Positions 20,246 to 29,246 of a stretch of DNA of 64,000 nt are shown here, one piece after another. The position numbers and the translations under genes are program-made. Each line of letters begins with the position of its first letter. The first letter of the stretch is position 1. Source of the stretch: CAVVSQ01 sp963848825 (GTDB taxonomy: Bacteria > Planctomycetota > Planctomycetia > Gemmatales > Gemmataceae); contig CAWKFA010000005.1 in assembly GCA_963848825.1 (NCBI GenBank), forward strand, positions 62,001-126,000, written 5' to 3'. The notes below the pieces were generated by a model that had not been told where the DNA came from, made no database searches, and worked only from the letters and a program-made list of their open reading frames with translations.

Positions 20246-21554
20246 TTAGCCCGCAAGGTACCGAAGGGCCCTGATGCCCGGCAGGAAGAAGTAGGCGCCG
20301 CCTCTTACCGTGGTGAAGGCCGGCAATCCGTTGATTACTTTGCGGATCGGCCGCTTTGGAATTTTGAATTCCAGCGTGCCATCGTGGGTGCCGATGATCG
20401 GATCGCGTTCGTTGCCGAGCTCATGAAACGTCCGGTCATTGGCCCACACATTTTGCGCAAACTCGTACTGCCGGATGAGACTGGCGCAACCGACGAAGGC
20501 TGCAATGCCCCGTTCGACGCCGTCTTCCGGCGCGCCTTCGGGCAATGGTGGCCCATAGGTGCCGCCGCGCCGAATCATCCGGCGGCGATTCATGTTAGCG
20601 GCAGTGTCACGCGGATTCATCCTCCGGATGTGCGAGCCCAAGCGGCACCGCGTAGCCGTACGGGTCCATCTTCTTGTAGTTGAAGTCATTGTTGCGCTGC
20701 GGGTCTGCGCCGAGGTCTGGATCATCCTTATTTGGCGAAAGAACGAGCGGAGCGCCGCTGCGCCAACGTCCCATCAACTTCGCCGCGATCAGTTCCTGTT
20801 CCTCTGGTGTGCTGCCATGCTGCTGCAGGAACTGGCGGAATGCGCCGACGTGCTCCTCCATCCGGCGATAGGCCAAGAAACTCCCGTTGCGGCTCAGCAC
20901 CTCAGGCCCAAACAATTGTGTGACGCCCGCCTCATCGGGGTAGCCAAGGAAAAACTCACCAGGCTTGAGTGGCGCACCGGAACCGGGTGTCGGCACTTCG
21001 CCTGTGCCCTCGACGACCGGCTGCGAAAGGCGATCGCGGTAGCCGAAGTGGTCGTGCGCGTGATCAAAGGGTGGCGTCGCCTCCAGGTCCAGCGTCGAGA
21101 GCGTCTGCACCGAGGGAAACTTCGCGGCGTATTGCTCGTACTCCCGGACACAGCGGTCGCGTTCGATGACATCGCGGGCGAAGAGGACCGCGATCGCATG
21201 AAGATCGGGACCCGCCAGACCGCCGACCCAGCGATCGGGATGGTTGGCGCCCGTGTCCCCGAGGATCTCAGCGCGTGCGGTCATTCCCTGGCGGAACTCT
21301 TCAGGAAAGGTAGCGAGCGAAGCTTCATCGACCCCGAGTGCTCGCAACCCGTTCCAGGTAAATGCCACCGATACCCATCGAGCATCGACTGCAGCGCCAG
21401 CCGCTACGGTCTTGCCCGTGCCTACCCTGTCGATGATGCCGGCGAGCCAGGCGCGACCCTCCGCCGAGTTCCGAAATGTGAGGAACCCGTAGCGAGCCGC
21501 CGTCGCCCGGGGGCGCGTCAACAGAAAGTGCTGAATGTCATCGAGTTCAAGCAT
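20246..21554 (-). CDS. DyP-type haem peroxidase (one frameshift)
   Basis: Two ferredoxin-like halves are visible. The distal region carries HFGYRDRLSQP, the counterpart of the family GFxDGxxQP motif with the catalytic Asp kept but the following Gly replaced by Arg. After a one-base change near 20650 the proximal part reads GSHIRRMNPRD, with the haem-ligand His, then a typical C terminus (IGTHDGTLEFKIPKRP, VRGGAYFFLPGIRALR). About 435 aa. Its start overlaps the stop of the SnoaL-like gene by 8 bp. No Tat signal and no encapsulin gene are visible nearby. Confidence 0.88.
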
Positions 21555-21951
21555 TAGTGCCTTTCGCCCACGCCCAGGCCGCTATCCGCCACCCTTCGGT
21601 GAGTTTGCGCAGCGCCACCGTAAAGATCGCGTCGGATTGCGTAACCTGCTTTCCTCGGATTTTGAACGTCATGGACGCGGGAACAACCACATACGCGCTA
21701 TCCCCGGTCACGTTGACATGCCGCGGCTCGCCGAGAGTGATCACATAATCTGAAGCACCCGCATGCTCGCCTTCAACGAGCACGTCTCGGTACCAATCCT
21801 GAGTGGCGGTCGGCCCATGCCACACGTGCGGAGCCATGCCGTCAAGGATCAAGCCCGGCACGGCAAACTTCGCCGCCATTGCCTCCGAATCGCCTCTGTT
21901 GAAAGCTTCCATGTACTGAAGGACTATCGCCCTCGGACCTGTTGTGTCCAT
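21547..21951 (-). CDS. SnoaL/NTF2-like protein
   Basis: About 134 aa from the ATG at 21951, preceded by AGGAGTG at good spacing (a longer frame opens at 21984). The cone-shaped NTF2 fold is indicated by IVLQYMEAFNRGDSEAMAAKF at the N terminus, HVWHGPTATQDWYRDVL, and a C-terminal sheet TQSDAIFTVALRKLTEGWRIAAWAWAKG. Such proteins are small cyclases, isomerases or ligand binders. It is translationally coupled to the DyP peroxidase gene. Confidence 0.8.
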   Translation of the reverse strand: MDTTGPRAIVLQYMEAFNRGDSEAMAAKFAVPGLILDGMAPHVWHGPTATQDWYRDVLVEGEHAGASDYVITLGEPRHVNVTGDSAYVVVPASMTFKIRGKQVTQSDAIFTVALRKLTEGWRIAAWAWAKGTNA

Positions 21952-22008
21952 AGCATTCACTCCTATGGTCGCGTCTGCGTCCAAGTAAGAACACAGATCA
22001 GGCCGAAG

Positions 22009-22566
22009 TCACTGCATCTGGTCCAGCATGTTGGAAAAGGCGGCCTTCAGCTTGAGGGTCTTCTTGATTTCTTCGCAAGTCACGTAGGGATGCTCACTGT
22101 ATTCGAGGAAGCTCGGGCAGTGGTGATCGCGGAAGAATTTGACGCAGGCCGCCGGGTTCGTCCGCCAGTCTTTCGGCCAGCCCTCGAGGTTTTCAAAGAC
22201 TGTATTGATGCCGGTCTGGTTGAAGATCTCCACGGCATCCTCAGTGTATTTATCGAAGTCGGTGTCGAAGATGCCTTGATACATCATGTAGGTTTCATCC
22301 TTGATGGGTATGAGTACCCATTTCAGGTAGTGCGCCTTGAGAACGGCGAGGACGTCGGGCTGGTCCGCGATTGCCTTCTCTATGACCTTGGCATGCTTGT
22401 AGAAGGCCTCCTCCCTTCCAGGGATCACCTTCGCGACGATCGAGAAGCCGTAGCACGCTGGAGTTTGGGGAAAGATGGGGCCGTAGCGGCCCTGTTCAGC
22501 TTTGTCGGCAAAATAGCCGCCCTTCGGGATCGCCATGGCCGTGGGTTTCGTCCAGTCGTTTTGCAT
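22009..22566 (-). CDS. Hypothetical protein of the DyP gene run
   Basis: 185 aa from ATG 22566, chosen for the strong GAAAGGAAGG site seven bases upstream; a frame opens at 22668. The core CYGFSIVAKVIPGREEAFYKHAKVIEKAI...WVLIPIKDETYMMYQGIFDTDFDKY has the beta-alpha-beta rhythm of ferredoxin-like (dimeric alpha+beta barrel) proteins, a fold DyP peroxidases also use. No family recognised. It lies between a membrane protein (22 bp upstream) and the SnoaL-like gene. Confidence 0.72.
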   Translation of the reverse strand: MQNDWTKPTAMAIPKGGYFADKAEQGRYGPIFPQTPACYGFSIVAKVIPGREEAFYKHAKVIEKAIADQPDVLAVLKAHYLKWVLIPIKDETYMMYQGIFDTDFDKYTEDAVEIFNQTGINTVFENLEGWPKDWRTNPAACVKFFRDHHCPSFLEYSEHPYVTCEEIKKTLKLKAAFSNMLDQMQ

Positions 22567-22588
22567 ATTAGCCTTCCTTTCGTTCTTA

Positions 22589-23083
22589 TTATCTGTCTTC
22601 GAGGCATCCTGTTTGATTGTCGTGATGATGAGTGGCCCGGGCCTTACTACTGTTGTCACTCGAGTCAACGCACGACACTTCCTTGTTGTCCCTAAGCCGG
22701 CTCCTACGTCCCATCGTCACTATGCGATTCCCGACAGCCCGAACGACCATGCACGGAACAAGTGCGAGTAGCGCGGCTACGATCAGGGCCTGGACTGGGT
22801 AGATCCAATGAAGGACGATAATCTGGTAAATTGCATCAAGCACGAGCGCGACGAGAAATACCTTGCCGGCAATTCTCCACAGGTTTCTGAGCATCACGCG
22901 CGTTTGACTCGGGTCCCGTACAAGGGTCCAGAAGAAGATCGGTCGACCACCACGGGCATCCGTCCATCCAGCTCGAATTGCCAGAAATGTCGCAACAACG
23001 GGCTGGATGATTAGCCGAAAACTCATCGGCCCATCGATCCGGCCGAAGATATCTTCCCAAGCTTGCCTGAGTGCGTCTTCCAT
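22589..23083 (-). CDS. Small integral membrane protein of the DyP gene run
   Basis: About 165 aa. Start taken at ATG 23083 (MEDALRQAWEDIFGRIDGPMSFRLIIQP) with GGAG upstream; an in-frame ATG at 23101 is an alternative. Three hydrophobic segments are visible: LIIQPVVATFLAIRAG, VFLVALVLDAIYQIIVL and ALIVAALLALVPCMVVRAV. The hydrophilic C terminus is His/Ser-rich. I do not recognise a named family. A 19-codon ORF starting MDLVSTIKEVLGDD ends over the ATG at 23101 and may be a leader or remnant. Confidence 0.65.
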   Translation of the reverse strand: MEDALRQAWEDIFGRIDGPMSFRLIIQPVVATFLAIRAGWTDARGGRPIFFWTLVRDPSQTRVMLRNLWRIAGKVFLVALVLDAIYQIIVLHWIYPVQALIVAALLALVPCMVVRAVGNRIVTMGRRSRLRDNKEVSCVDSSDNSSKARATHHHDNQTGCLEDR

Positions 23084-23380
23084 GGAACGACCACGCTCCA
23101 TTACTGCGCGAACGCAAAATCGTCGCCAAGCACTTCCTTGATGGTCGAGACCAGATCCATGGCGTGGGTTCCTCGAACTCAAGACGGGCTGCGCATGCCG
23201 CCTGACCGACTTGTAAGGCGCGAAATGAGTTGAGGTGTAACCTACTCCGGACGCCGTCGGCCGACAAGGTGCGCGCCCCGCCAATCTCCTCGATCTTGCG
23301 GGGAGCGGCAGTTCGAGCTCGATTCGATTATTCCTATTTAAGGACAGGGCTGCGAGACAAGTCATCGACGCCGTCGCCGG

Positions 23381-23497
23381 TTAGCTTATCCAAGCGCTGT
23401 AGTCGGCAGGCACGCTCTTGACCTGAGGATTGTTGACGTCGATCCACGCCGGCGCCTGGGGACGCTGGTAGTTCGGTCCGACCTTGAAGCCGTTACA
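23381..23497 (-). pseudogene. Fragment of an RND-type efflux outer-membrane lipoprotein
   Basis: A short stretch CNGFKVGPNYQRPQAP...WIDVNNPQVKSVPADYSAWI matches the mature N terminus of NodT-family outer-membrane factors (lipobox Cys, then VGPNYxRP). It stops after about 39 residues at 23381 and no continuation is seen in any frame. Treated as a remnant. Confidence 0.5.
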
Positions 23498-23682
23498 CAC
23501 GATTTCGCCAACAGCCCCTGCCCGTTCTCGCGCTTGCCCGGTCGCCGACTGCCGCCTAGTTTCCCGGACTCGCTGCGCGGCTGCAAGGCAGCCAGTCCGG
23601 GCAATCTCCCAATTGACAGATTCGGCAAATTTTGCCATTTCTCCTAGCGCAAAAGATTCCGAGGACAACCCAGGGGAACGGG

Positions 23683-25095
23683 ATGACGCCACGGGTCAAA
23701 GCTTGTTGTGTTGCCGCTTTGCTCGTTTGTGCGGTACGATCGACTGCACAAGTCGGTGTTGAGTCACCGCCAGTAGCGCCGAACGTCGGCTATGCGCCGG
23801 CAGCCACCACCGGCCAACGGCCGGGGATGGCCGTCAGTTCCTTCGGAAGCACCCCTTTCGCAGCGCCGACTGTGACGGGTAATTCCGAGAATGGCAAGCC
23901 TGATAGCCAAGAGAAGCAGGAGCTAGTCGAACAGGCAAAATTGCCGATGATCGAGGAGTCGGTAACGGGGCTTTCCAAGAAACTCACGGTCACCTTGCTG
24001 GACGACAACTTCAAGCTCACGCTCGGGGGCGCCCTCACGGCGGACTTTTTCTTTAACAGCGCTCGGCCCGTCGCTCCCGCCACGCCCTACTACCTTACTC
24101 CGGGACCAGTCTCCGCGATCAGACAGAACACCTTCGATGCGTCCGCACGGCAAACGGCATTACTCGCGCAAATCACCGGCCCAAAAATCGGTGACTTCGA
24201 GACGGGCGCCCAGGTCAAGGCAAACCTTTACAGCAACCCAATCATCGCCGACCAGTACGGACTCCTGCCCCTTCAGGCTTTCGGCTACCTGAAAAACGGC
24301 GACTGGAGGTTCGCAGCCGGCTTGCAGCCGGATATCTTCAATCCGCTCAACCCGACCGTGCTACCTTTCACCGGCCTCATAGCTACCGGCAATACTGGTT
24401 TAATACGCAGCCAAGCTCGGATCGAGCGCTTTATCTATCCGTCCGATGAATCGCAGGTTACCTGTACCCTCGGAGTCAGTGAGCCGATTCCTACCCTGGT
24501 TAGCGAGGAGTTCCGAATTAGCGAAGACAACGGCTGGCCCAACGTGGAGGGACGCGCGGGCCTTGCCTTGGGACCGCTTCTGGGCGAAGGGCAGGACGCC
24601 AGGCGACCATTCGAGGTCGGAATTTCCGGTGTCATCGGTCAGATCCGAACCACAGTCCCGGCTCAGGCACAAGTGGTGGCAAGTGTCTGGGGCCTTGGCT
24701 CCGATCTGCGCTGGGCGATCACCAACCGTTTCGGTGTCCAGGGAGAAGTCTACGCAGGACAGACGCTCGGCACGTACGGTGGCGGGATTCTCCAAGACGT
24801 CAATTCCGTAACGTTCCGAGGCGTCCATTCCGCGGGCGGGTGGTGCGAAGTCTACTGCTACCTATGCCCGGACAAACTGCACAGTCACATTGGCTACGGG
24901 ATTGATGACCCACGGGATCGCGACCTCGCTCCGGGCCAGCGACTGCGCAACGAGGCCTATTTTGCCAACCTGATCTGGGATGTGACGCAGGCATTACGGG
25001 TTGGCGGGGAACTGACCTATCGTAAGACATCCTACACAGGACTGCCGAACAATGATGGCGTCGGTTTTCAAATGCAGGTGCAGTGGAAGTTCTAG
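23683..25095 (+). CDS. Porin, DcaP-like outer-membrane beta-barrel protein
   Basis: 470 aa from ATG 23683, chosen for AGGGGAACGGG directly upstream and for the signal peptide MTPRVKACCVAALLVCAVRSTAQ. After a low-complexity linker come amphipathic strands typical of a 16-18-strand barrel (FKLTLGGALTADFFFNSARP, RFAAGLQPDIFNPLNP, LRVGGELTYRKTSYTGL) and a terminal Phe preceded by alternating residues (QMQVQWKF), the outer-membrane insertion signature. Substrate unknown. The layout recalls planctomycete DcaP-type porins. It is divergent from the DyP gene run, separated by the efflux-protein fragment. Confidence 0.8.
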   Translation: MTPRVKACCVAALLVCAVRSTAQVGVESPPVAPNVGYAPAATTGQRPGMAVSSFGSTPFAAPTVTGNSENGKPDSQEKQELVEQAKLPMIEESVTGLSKKLTVTLLDDNFKLTLGGALTADFFFNSARPVAPATPYYLTPGPVSAIRQNTFDASARQTALLAQITGPKIGDFETGAQVKANLYSNPIIADQYGLLPLQAFGYLKNGDWRFAAGLQPDIFNPLNPTVLPFTGLIATGNTGLIRSQARIERFIYPSDESQVTCTLGVSEPIPTLVSEEFRISEDNGWPNVEGRAGLALGPLLGEGQDARRPFEVGISGVIGQIRTTVPAQAQVVASVWGLGSDLRWAITNRFGVQGEVYAGQTLGTYGGGILQDVNSVTFRGVHSAGGWCEVYCYLCPDKLHSHIGYGIDDPRDRDLAPGQRLRNEAYFANLIWDVTQALRVGGELTYRKTSYTGLPNNDGVGFQMQVQWKF

Positions 25096-25460
25096 CGCAC
25101 CTCGATGCCAACGCCCGCGCACCGGCCCAATTCGGTCGCAGCGCTTAATCAATCGAGCCGCTCGTGTCCCGCGCTCAAGGTGAATGTCTGCTTGAAAGAA
25201 AATGGGGGCGCCGACCAGGCCCCCCCACCGCGGCCCGCGCCAATTGCTCCCAGCGGACTATGTCATTCGCTGGGGGTCACATCCACACACACGCGCAAGC
25301 CTACGCCCGTTGCGCACCGGTCCCGTCGACCCTCCCACCAAAACTGCTTATGCCTTTTGGAAACATTTAGCCCCTGGCGATTGTTCGCTGGGGGCTTCTG
25401 GCCAACGCTAGCCTTTGAATTCCTTCCAGTGCATGTCGTCGAAAACTCATATATCGCCCG

Positions 25461-25628
25461 CTACCTCACTGGCCGAGCAGGCGACCCGACGGTTCGGCGA
25501 AACGTTCCCTCAGCGCCAATAATTGCGCTGATTTCCATTTGATAATCCGTATGTTTCGCAAACAATGTGTCTGCCAAATGGGCGGGAACCGTCTCGGCCC
25601 AGCCGGGCTCGTGTATCCAGACGGGCAT
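25461..25628 (-). CDS. Possible small hypothetical protein
   Basis: 55 codons from ATG 25628 (MPVWIHEPGWAETVPAHLADTLFAKHT...) with AGGAT just upstream. The amino-acid mix is protein-like, but there is no recognised family and no partner gene, so it may be a chance ORF or a remnant. Confidence 0.25.
   Translation of the reverse strand: MPVWIHEPGWAETVPAHLADTLFAKHTDYQMEISAIIGAEGTFRRTVGSPARPVR
25510..25531. terminator. Hairpin, possible terminator
   Basis: TCAGCGC-CAATAATT-GCGCTGA is a 7-bp perfect stem, followed on the + strand by ATTTCCATTT. It is 415 bp past the porin stop, so its role as that gene's terminator is uncertain. Confidence 0.3.
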
Positions 25629-25746
25629 GATCCTGAGTGAGATCTTTTTCTCGGGGCGGCGCGGTTGCGCGCGCACTGGCGTTTTTTCGGCCGCACGTCA
25701 AAAATGAAACCTCTCGCAAATCTTTACCGTGCAAGGGGTTCGCAAA

Positions 25747-25817
25747 CTACCCGGCCAGGATTCGAACCTGGACAAAGAGAGCCAAAATCTCTTGTGCTAC
25801 CGTTACACTACCGGGTA
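25747..25817 (-). tRNA. tRNA-Gln (anticodon TTG)
   Basis: On the minus strand the acceptor arm TACCCGG pairs with CCGGGTA. The anticodon arm is AGAGA-TTTTGGC-TCTCT, giving anticodon TTG, which reads CAA. The T arm contains GGTTCGAATCC. Length is 71 nt and the CCA is not encoded. The D arm is GTGTAACGGTAGCAC. It stands alone, 170 bp outside the mobile-element island. Confidence 0.95.
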
Positions 25818-25987
25818 TCGAGGACATCTCCCAGAAGGTCTCTTTTTACCCGAAGCCGCGTTTGTTGACAAGAGACGCGAGCGCGGCCCGCGTTGCCGGC
25901 GCGGCAAGAACGTCGCAGACCTCTGTAGCCGGCCGGAGCGACATGCAAGCGGCCGGGACGGCAAAGCAACCGGCCGAAGAGACGACT

Positions 25988-26033
25988 CAGGGGGCCAGGG
26001 GGCCATTTAAAAACATGGCCCCCTGGCCCCCTG
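25988..26033. repeat. 19-bp inverted repeat at the edge of block 1
   Basis: Arms 25988-26006 and 26015-26033 are perfect reverse complements (GC-rich, two GGGGGCC steps) around the loop TTAAAAAC. The same structure recurs at 33268-33313. It marks the left edge of both copies of the duplicated block. Confidence 0.85.
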
Positions 26034-27449
26034 GGGGTACCCCCCTCTGGACCCCTGAAAGGGGCAGGGCTTCCAAGGTGTCAGCTGGGGGGCTTTCGGC
26101 GTTGTTCTATGAGCCTTTGCGTCGAAACATGTCCGCCGTTTTTGTACCGGTCCTTGGGAGTTGGCGGATTCTTCGGCCCGCGATGGGCTTTGCGGTAGCG
26201 CCTTCGGGACGACTTTTGATGCGATCTCGCACAGCAAGCCTGCCAACTCCTTGGCGCTGAGGCTTTGGAATCTCACCCACTTCGATGGCGGCAATGCTAC
26301 CATCATCCCGACGTACGTCTCGCGCACCTCGGTGGCGATGTAGTAACGCGACAGATTCTCCACGATCTCGGGTCCATGAACCTGACGCACCGAGGCTCGG
26401 ATCAAAGCCATCGCGTTGGAAGCTACCAATGCCAAGCAGAACGCGAACAACGCCGCCTTCGGATAACCCAGGGTGTTGGGCTCGCCGTTGAGGGTCTGTG
26501 CCAGTTCGTAGAAACGTCCCTCGATGGTCCATCGCTTGCGGTACAGTTCGGCAATCTGCATGGCCGTCGCTTCTTTCTTCTGCAGGTTGCTCAGAATATG
26601 TATCTCGGTATCGCCATCGCGCGTCGGCTCATCCAAGACCAGCGTGATCCGCCGCACCGTCTTCGTTTTGTTCTCGTAACTCAGTTCCAACTCTTGCTCG
26701 TACACCCGGCCCGTGTTGGTTCGGCCGCGAAATTTTCGGGTTTTGAGCGGCTTGCCGACTAAAGTACCGTGCTGGCGCATGACGAAACAGGCAGGAGCCT
26801 TATCGATCCCGAAGAGGAATTTCAGCGTGCAAAAATTGCTATCGGCGATCCACAAGTCTTGCGCTTTGACGCTCTGCAGCACGTCATCGAGCAAGACGCG
26901 TTCGTTGTCGTAGGCATCCGGATTGAGAAACACATCGGTCACCAGGTCTTGCTGTTGGTCGTAGACCGCGAGCACGCGTCCTGGCAAGCCAGCCGCCCAT
27001 GTCTGACGCAATTCCTTGACGCGACGCTGGGTCTTCGAAAGTAAGTTCCCGTCGAGAACGCGGATGCGAAACCCCGGTAACCAGGACGGCAACCTCGCCT
27101 GCATGGCATCGATCACAACCCCCACTTGAACTGCCGAGTCGGCGACCAGAGCGCTGGAAATGCCCGGTTCCATGCATTGCAGCTTGTCGTAGATCGCTTG
27201 ATCGGTGACGGACAATTTCTCTTCGCGTTTGCGATAGGCTTTATGCACGCTCGGATCAACGCGCAACACCACCGACATCATTAATTCCATAACTTCCGAA
27301 AAGAGCAACTCCCTCTCGTACTGCCGTTGAGCGGCCTTCGTGAACAGAGCGTCCAGACGCTGGGGCAGGAACAAACGTTCCAGAGTTATCCGCGTCATCA
27401 CACAAAACGGCGCCTGCTCCATGAAGGGGACGATTCCAGCTGGCATCAT
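26007..27449 (-). CDS. IS4-like transposase, copy 1, frameshifted C terminus
   Basis: DDE transposase identical in most positions to the 455-aa product of the other copies: first Asp in RVLDGNLLSK, second Asp in LWIADSNFC, and YRKRWTIEGRFYEL as the Y-R-E signature around the catalytic Glu (the usual final Lys of the IS4 YREK motif is Ala). One extra base near 26200 changes frame after KVVPK, so the last residues are wrong and translation runs past the IS end to a TAA in the loop of the flanking palindrome. The RNase H core is intact; activity is uncertain. Variant residues (RLDALFTKAAQ) group it with copy 4. Confidence 0.9.
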   Translation of the reverse strand: MMPAGIVPFMEQAPFCVMTRITLERLFLPQRLDALFTKAAQRQYERELLFSEVMELMMSVVLRVDPSVHKAYRKREEKLSVTDQAIYDKLQCMEPGISSALVADSAVQVGVVIDAMQARLPSWLPGFRIRVLDGNLLSKTQRRVKELRQTWAAGLPGRVLAVYDQQQDLVTDVFLNPDAYDNERVLLDDVLQSVKAQDLWIADSNFCTLKFLFGIDKAPACFVMRQHGTLVGKPLKTRKFRGRTNTGRVYEQELELSYENKTKTVRRITLVLDEPTRDGDTEIHILSNLQKKEATAMQIAELYRKRWTIEGRFYELAQTLNGEPNTLGYPKAALFAFCLALVASNAMALIRASVRQVHGPEIVENLSRYYIATEVRETYVGMMVALPPSKWVRFQSLSAKELAGLLCEIASKVVPKALPQSPSRAEESANSQGPVQKRRTCFDAKAHRTTPKAPQLTPWKPCPFQGSRGGYPQGARGPCF

Positions 27450-27527
27450 GCCTTTCCCTCTCAGGTGTCATTCATAACAACTGCTTCAATAATAATTTAC
27501 GAAGCAGCTGACACCTTGGAAGCCCTG
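26065..27527 (-). mobile_element. IS4-like insertion sequence, copy 1
   Basis: 1,463 bp, ends CAGGGCTTCC...GGAAGCCCTG. The terminal inverted repeat extends for over 20 bp through GGTGTCAGCT. It is flanked by 13-bp direct repeats CCCCTGAAAGGGG at 26052-26064 and 27528-27540. The unoccupied equivalent with a single CCCCTGAAAGGGG is present at 33332-33344 in block 2, which confirms both the element ends and the target duplication. It is one base longer than the other three copies because of an inserted base near 26200 in the transposase gene. Confidence 0.95.
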
Positions 27528-27548
27528 CCCCTGAAAGGGGTCGAAGCC

Positions 27549-27582
27549 ATTAGCCGGTGGTTGAGCGCAGCGATACCCCCGG
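27549..27582. repeat. 34-bp dispersed motif, copy 1
   Basis: The motif begins ATTAGCCGGTGG and ends GATACCCCCGG. It occurs here and at 33353-33386 in this orientation, and inverted at 33182-33215 and 36467-36500, so each block is bounded internally by inverted copies. Confidence 0.85.
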
Positions 27583-27619
27583 TTTTCGGTCACGTCGATC
27601 ACCTCGACCCTGGTAGGGG

Positions 27620-29081
27620 CAGGGCTTCCAAGGTGTCAGCTGCTTCGTAAATTATTATTGAAGCAGTTGTTATGAATGACACCTGAGAGGGAAAGGCATG
27701 ATGCCAGCTGGAATCGTCCCCTTCATGGAGCAGGCGCCGTTTTGTGTGATGACGCGGATAACTCTGGAACGTTTGTTCCTGCCCCAGCGTCTGGACGTTC
27801 TGTTCAGGAAGTCGGCTCAACGGCAGTATGAGAAGGAGTTGCTCTTTTCGCAAGTCATGGAATTAATGATGTCGGTGGTGTTGCGCGTCGATCCGAGCGT
27901 GCATAAAGCCTATCGCAAACGCGAAGAGAAATTGTCCGTCACCGATCAAGCGATCTACGACAAGCTGCAATGCATGGAACCGGGCATTTCCAGCGCTCTG
28001 GTCGCCGACTCGGCAGTTCAAGTGGGGGTTGTGATCGATGCCATGCAGGCGAGGTTGCCGTCCTGGTTACCGGGGTTTCGCATCCGCGTTCTCGACGGGA
28101 ACTTACTTTCGAAGACCCAGCGTCGCGTCAAGGAATTGCGTCAGACATGGGCGGCTGGCTTGCCAGGACGCGTGCTCGCGGTTTACGACCAACAGCAAGA
28201 CCTGGTGACCGATGTGTTTCTCAATCCGGATGCCTACGACAACGAACGCGTCTTGCTCGATGACGTGCTGCAGAGCGTCAAAGCGCAAGACTTGTGGATC
28301 GCCGATAGCAATTTTTGCACGCTGAAATTCCTCTTCGGGATCGATAAGGCTCCTGCCTGTTTCGTCATGCGCCAGCACGGTACTTTAGTCGGCAAGCCGC
28401 TCAAAACCCGAAATTTTCGCGGCCGAACCAACACGGGCCGGGTGTACGAGCAAGAGTTGGAACTGAGTTACGAGAACAAAACGAAGACGGTGCGGCGGAT
28501 CACGCTGGTCTTGGATGAGCCGACGCGCGATGGCGATACCGAGATACATATTCTGAGCAACCTGCAGAAGAAAGAAGCGACGGCCATGCAGATTGCCGAA
28601 CTGTACCGCAAGCGATGGACCATCGAGGGACGTTTCTACGAACTGGCACAGACCCTCAACGGCGAGCCCAACACCCTGGGTTATCCGAAGGCGGCGTTGT
28701 TCGCGTTCTGCTTGGCATTGGTAGCTTCCAACGCGATGGCTTTGATCCGAGCCTCGGTGCGCCAGGTTCATGGACCCGAGATCGTGGAGAATCTGTCGCG
28801 TTACTACATCGCCACCGAGGTGCGCGAGACGTACGTCGGGATGATGGTAGCATTGCCGCCATCGAAGTGGGTGAGATTCCAAAGCCTCAGCGCCAAGGAG
28901 TTGGCAGGCTTGCTGTGCGAGATCGCATCAAAAGTCGTCCCGAAGCGCTACCGCAAAGCCCATCGCGGGCCGAAGAATCCGCCAACTCCCAAGGACCGGT
29001 ACAAAAACGGCGGACATGTTTCGACGCAAAGGCTCATAGAACAACGCCGAAAGCCCCCCAGCTGACACCTTGGAAGCCCTG
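27620..29081 (+). mobile_element. IS4-like insertion sequence, copy 2
   Basis: 1,462 bp with the same terminal inverted repeats as copy 1. It is flanked by the 12-bp direct repeat CCCTGGTAGGGG at 27608-27619 and 29082-29093. The target is one arm of a 47-bp palindrome (29082-29128). Confidence 0.95.
27698..29065 (+). CDS. IS4-like transposase, copy 2
   Basis: 455 aa, intact, start preceded by GAGAGGGAAAGG. It catalyses cut-and-paste transposition of the 1.46-kb element. DDE residues lie in VLDGN (about residue 134), WIADSN (about 202) and RWTIEGRFYE (about 308). The N terminus LERLFLPQRLDVLFRKSAQRQYEKELLFSQVME and its long helices probably bind the terminal repeats. RLDVLFRKSAQ groups it with copy 3, while NFRGRTN groups it with copy 4, so the copies are mosaics. 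Confidence 0.95.
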   Translation: MMPAGIVPFMEQAPFCVMTRITLERLFLPQRLDVLFRKSAQRQYEKELLFSQVMELMMSVVLRVDPSVHKAYRKREEKLSVTDQAIYDKLQCMEPGISSALVADSAVQVGVVIDAMQARLPSWLPGFRIRVLDGNLLSKTQRRVKELRQTWAAGLPGRVLAVYDQQQDLVTDVFLNPDAYDNERVLLDDVLQSVKAQDLWIADSNFCTLKFLFGIDKAPACFVMRQHGTLVGKPLKTRNFRGRTNTGRVYEQELELSYENKTKTVRRITLVLDEPTRDGDTEIHILSNLQKKEATAMQIAELYRKRWTIEGRFYELAQTLNGEPNTLGYPKAALFAFCLALVASNAMALIRASVRQVHGPEIVENLSRYYIATEVRETYVGMMVALPPSKWVRFQSLSAKELAGLLCEIASKVVPKRYRKAHRGPKNPPTPKDRYKNGGHVSTQRLIEQRRKPPS

Positions 29082-29128
29082 CCCTGGTAGGGGTCGCAGC
29101 GTGGGCTAAGCTACGACCCCTACCAGGG
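29082..29128. repeat. 47-bp palindrome, IS target (right of copy 2)
   Basis: Arms CCCTGGTAGGGG and CCCCTACCAGGG are exact reverse complements and enclose 23 bases that are themselves partly dyad (TCGCAGC...GCTACGA). Variants with CCCTGGTAAGGG lie at 34886-34932 and 36395-36441. The IS copies 2, 3 and 4 abut arms of these palindromes. Confidence 0.9.
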
Positions 29129-29197
29129 TCGATCGGTTCTCATGTCCTCATTACCGGTCGAGTAGGCCCAGGGGCTCTCGCCCCTGGACCTCTCACG

Positions 29198-29228
29198 GAA
29201 CCGGACTTGTGGGTCACACATCCGGCTC
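29198..29228 (-). ncRNA. Group II intron domain V
   Basis: The minus strand reads GAGCCGGATGTGTGACC and closes with AGTCCGGTTC, the conserved catalytic domain V hairpin (AGCCG...CGGTT pairing). It sits directly 3' of the maturase reading frame and before the domain VI hairpin, as expected. Confidence 0.75.
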
Positions 29229-29246
29229 TTCAAGTCGTTGCTCCGT

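Larger units (their letters stand above)
25096..25746. other. Intergenic stretch between porin and tRNA
   Basis: About 650 bases with no convincing gene. It contains an imperfect hairpin at 25369-25396 (AGCCCC...GGGGCT) and another at 25510-25531 followed by a T-rich stretch. A weak ORF at 25461-25628 is listed separately. Confidence 0.5.
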
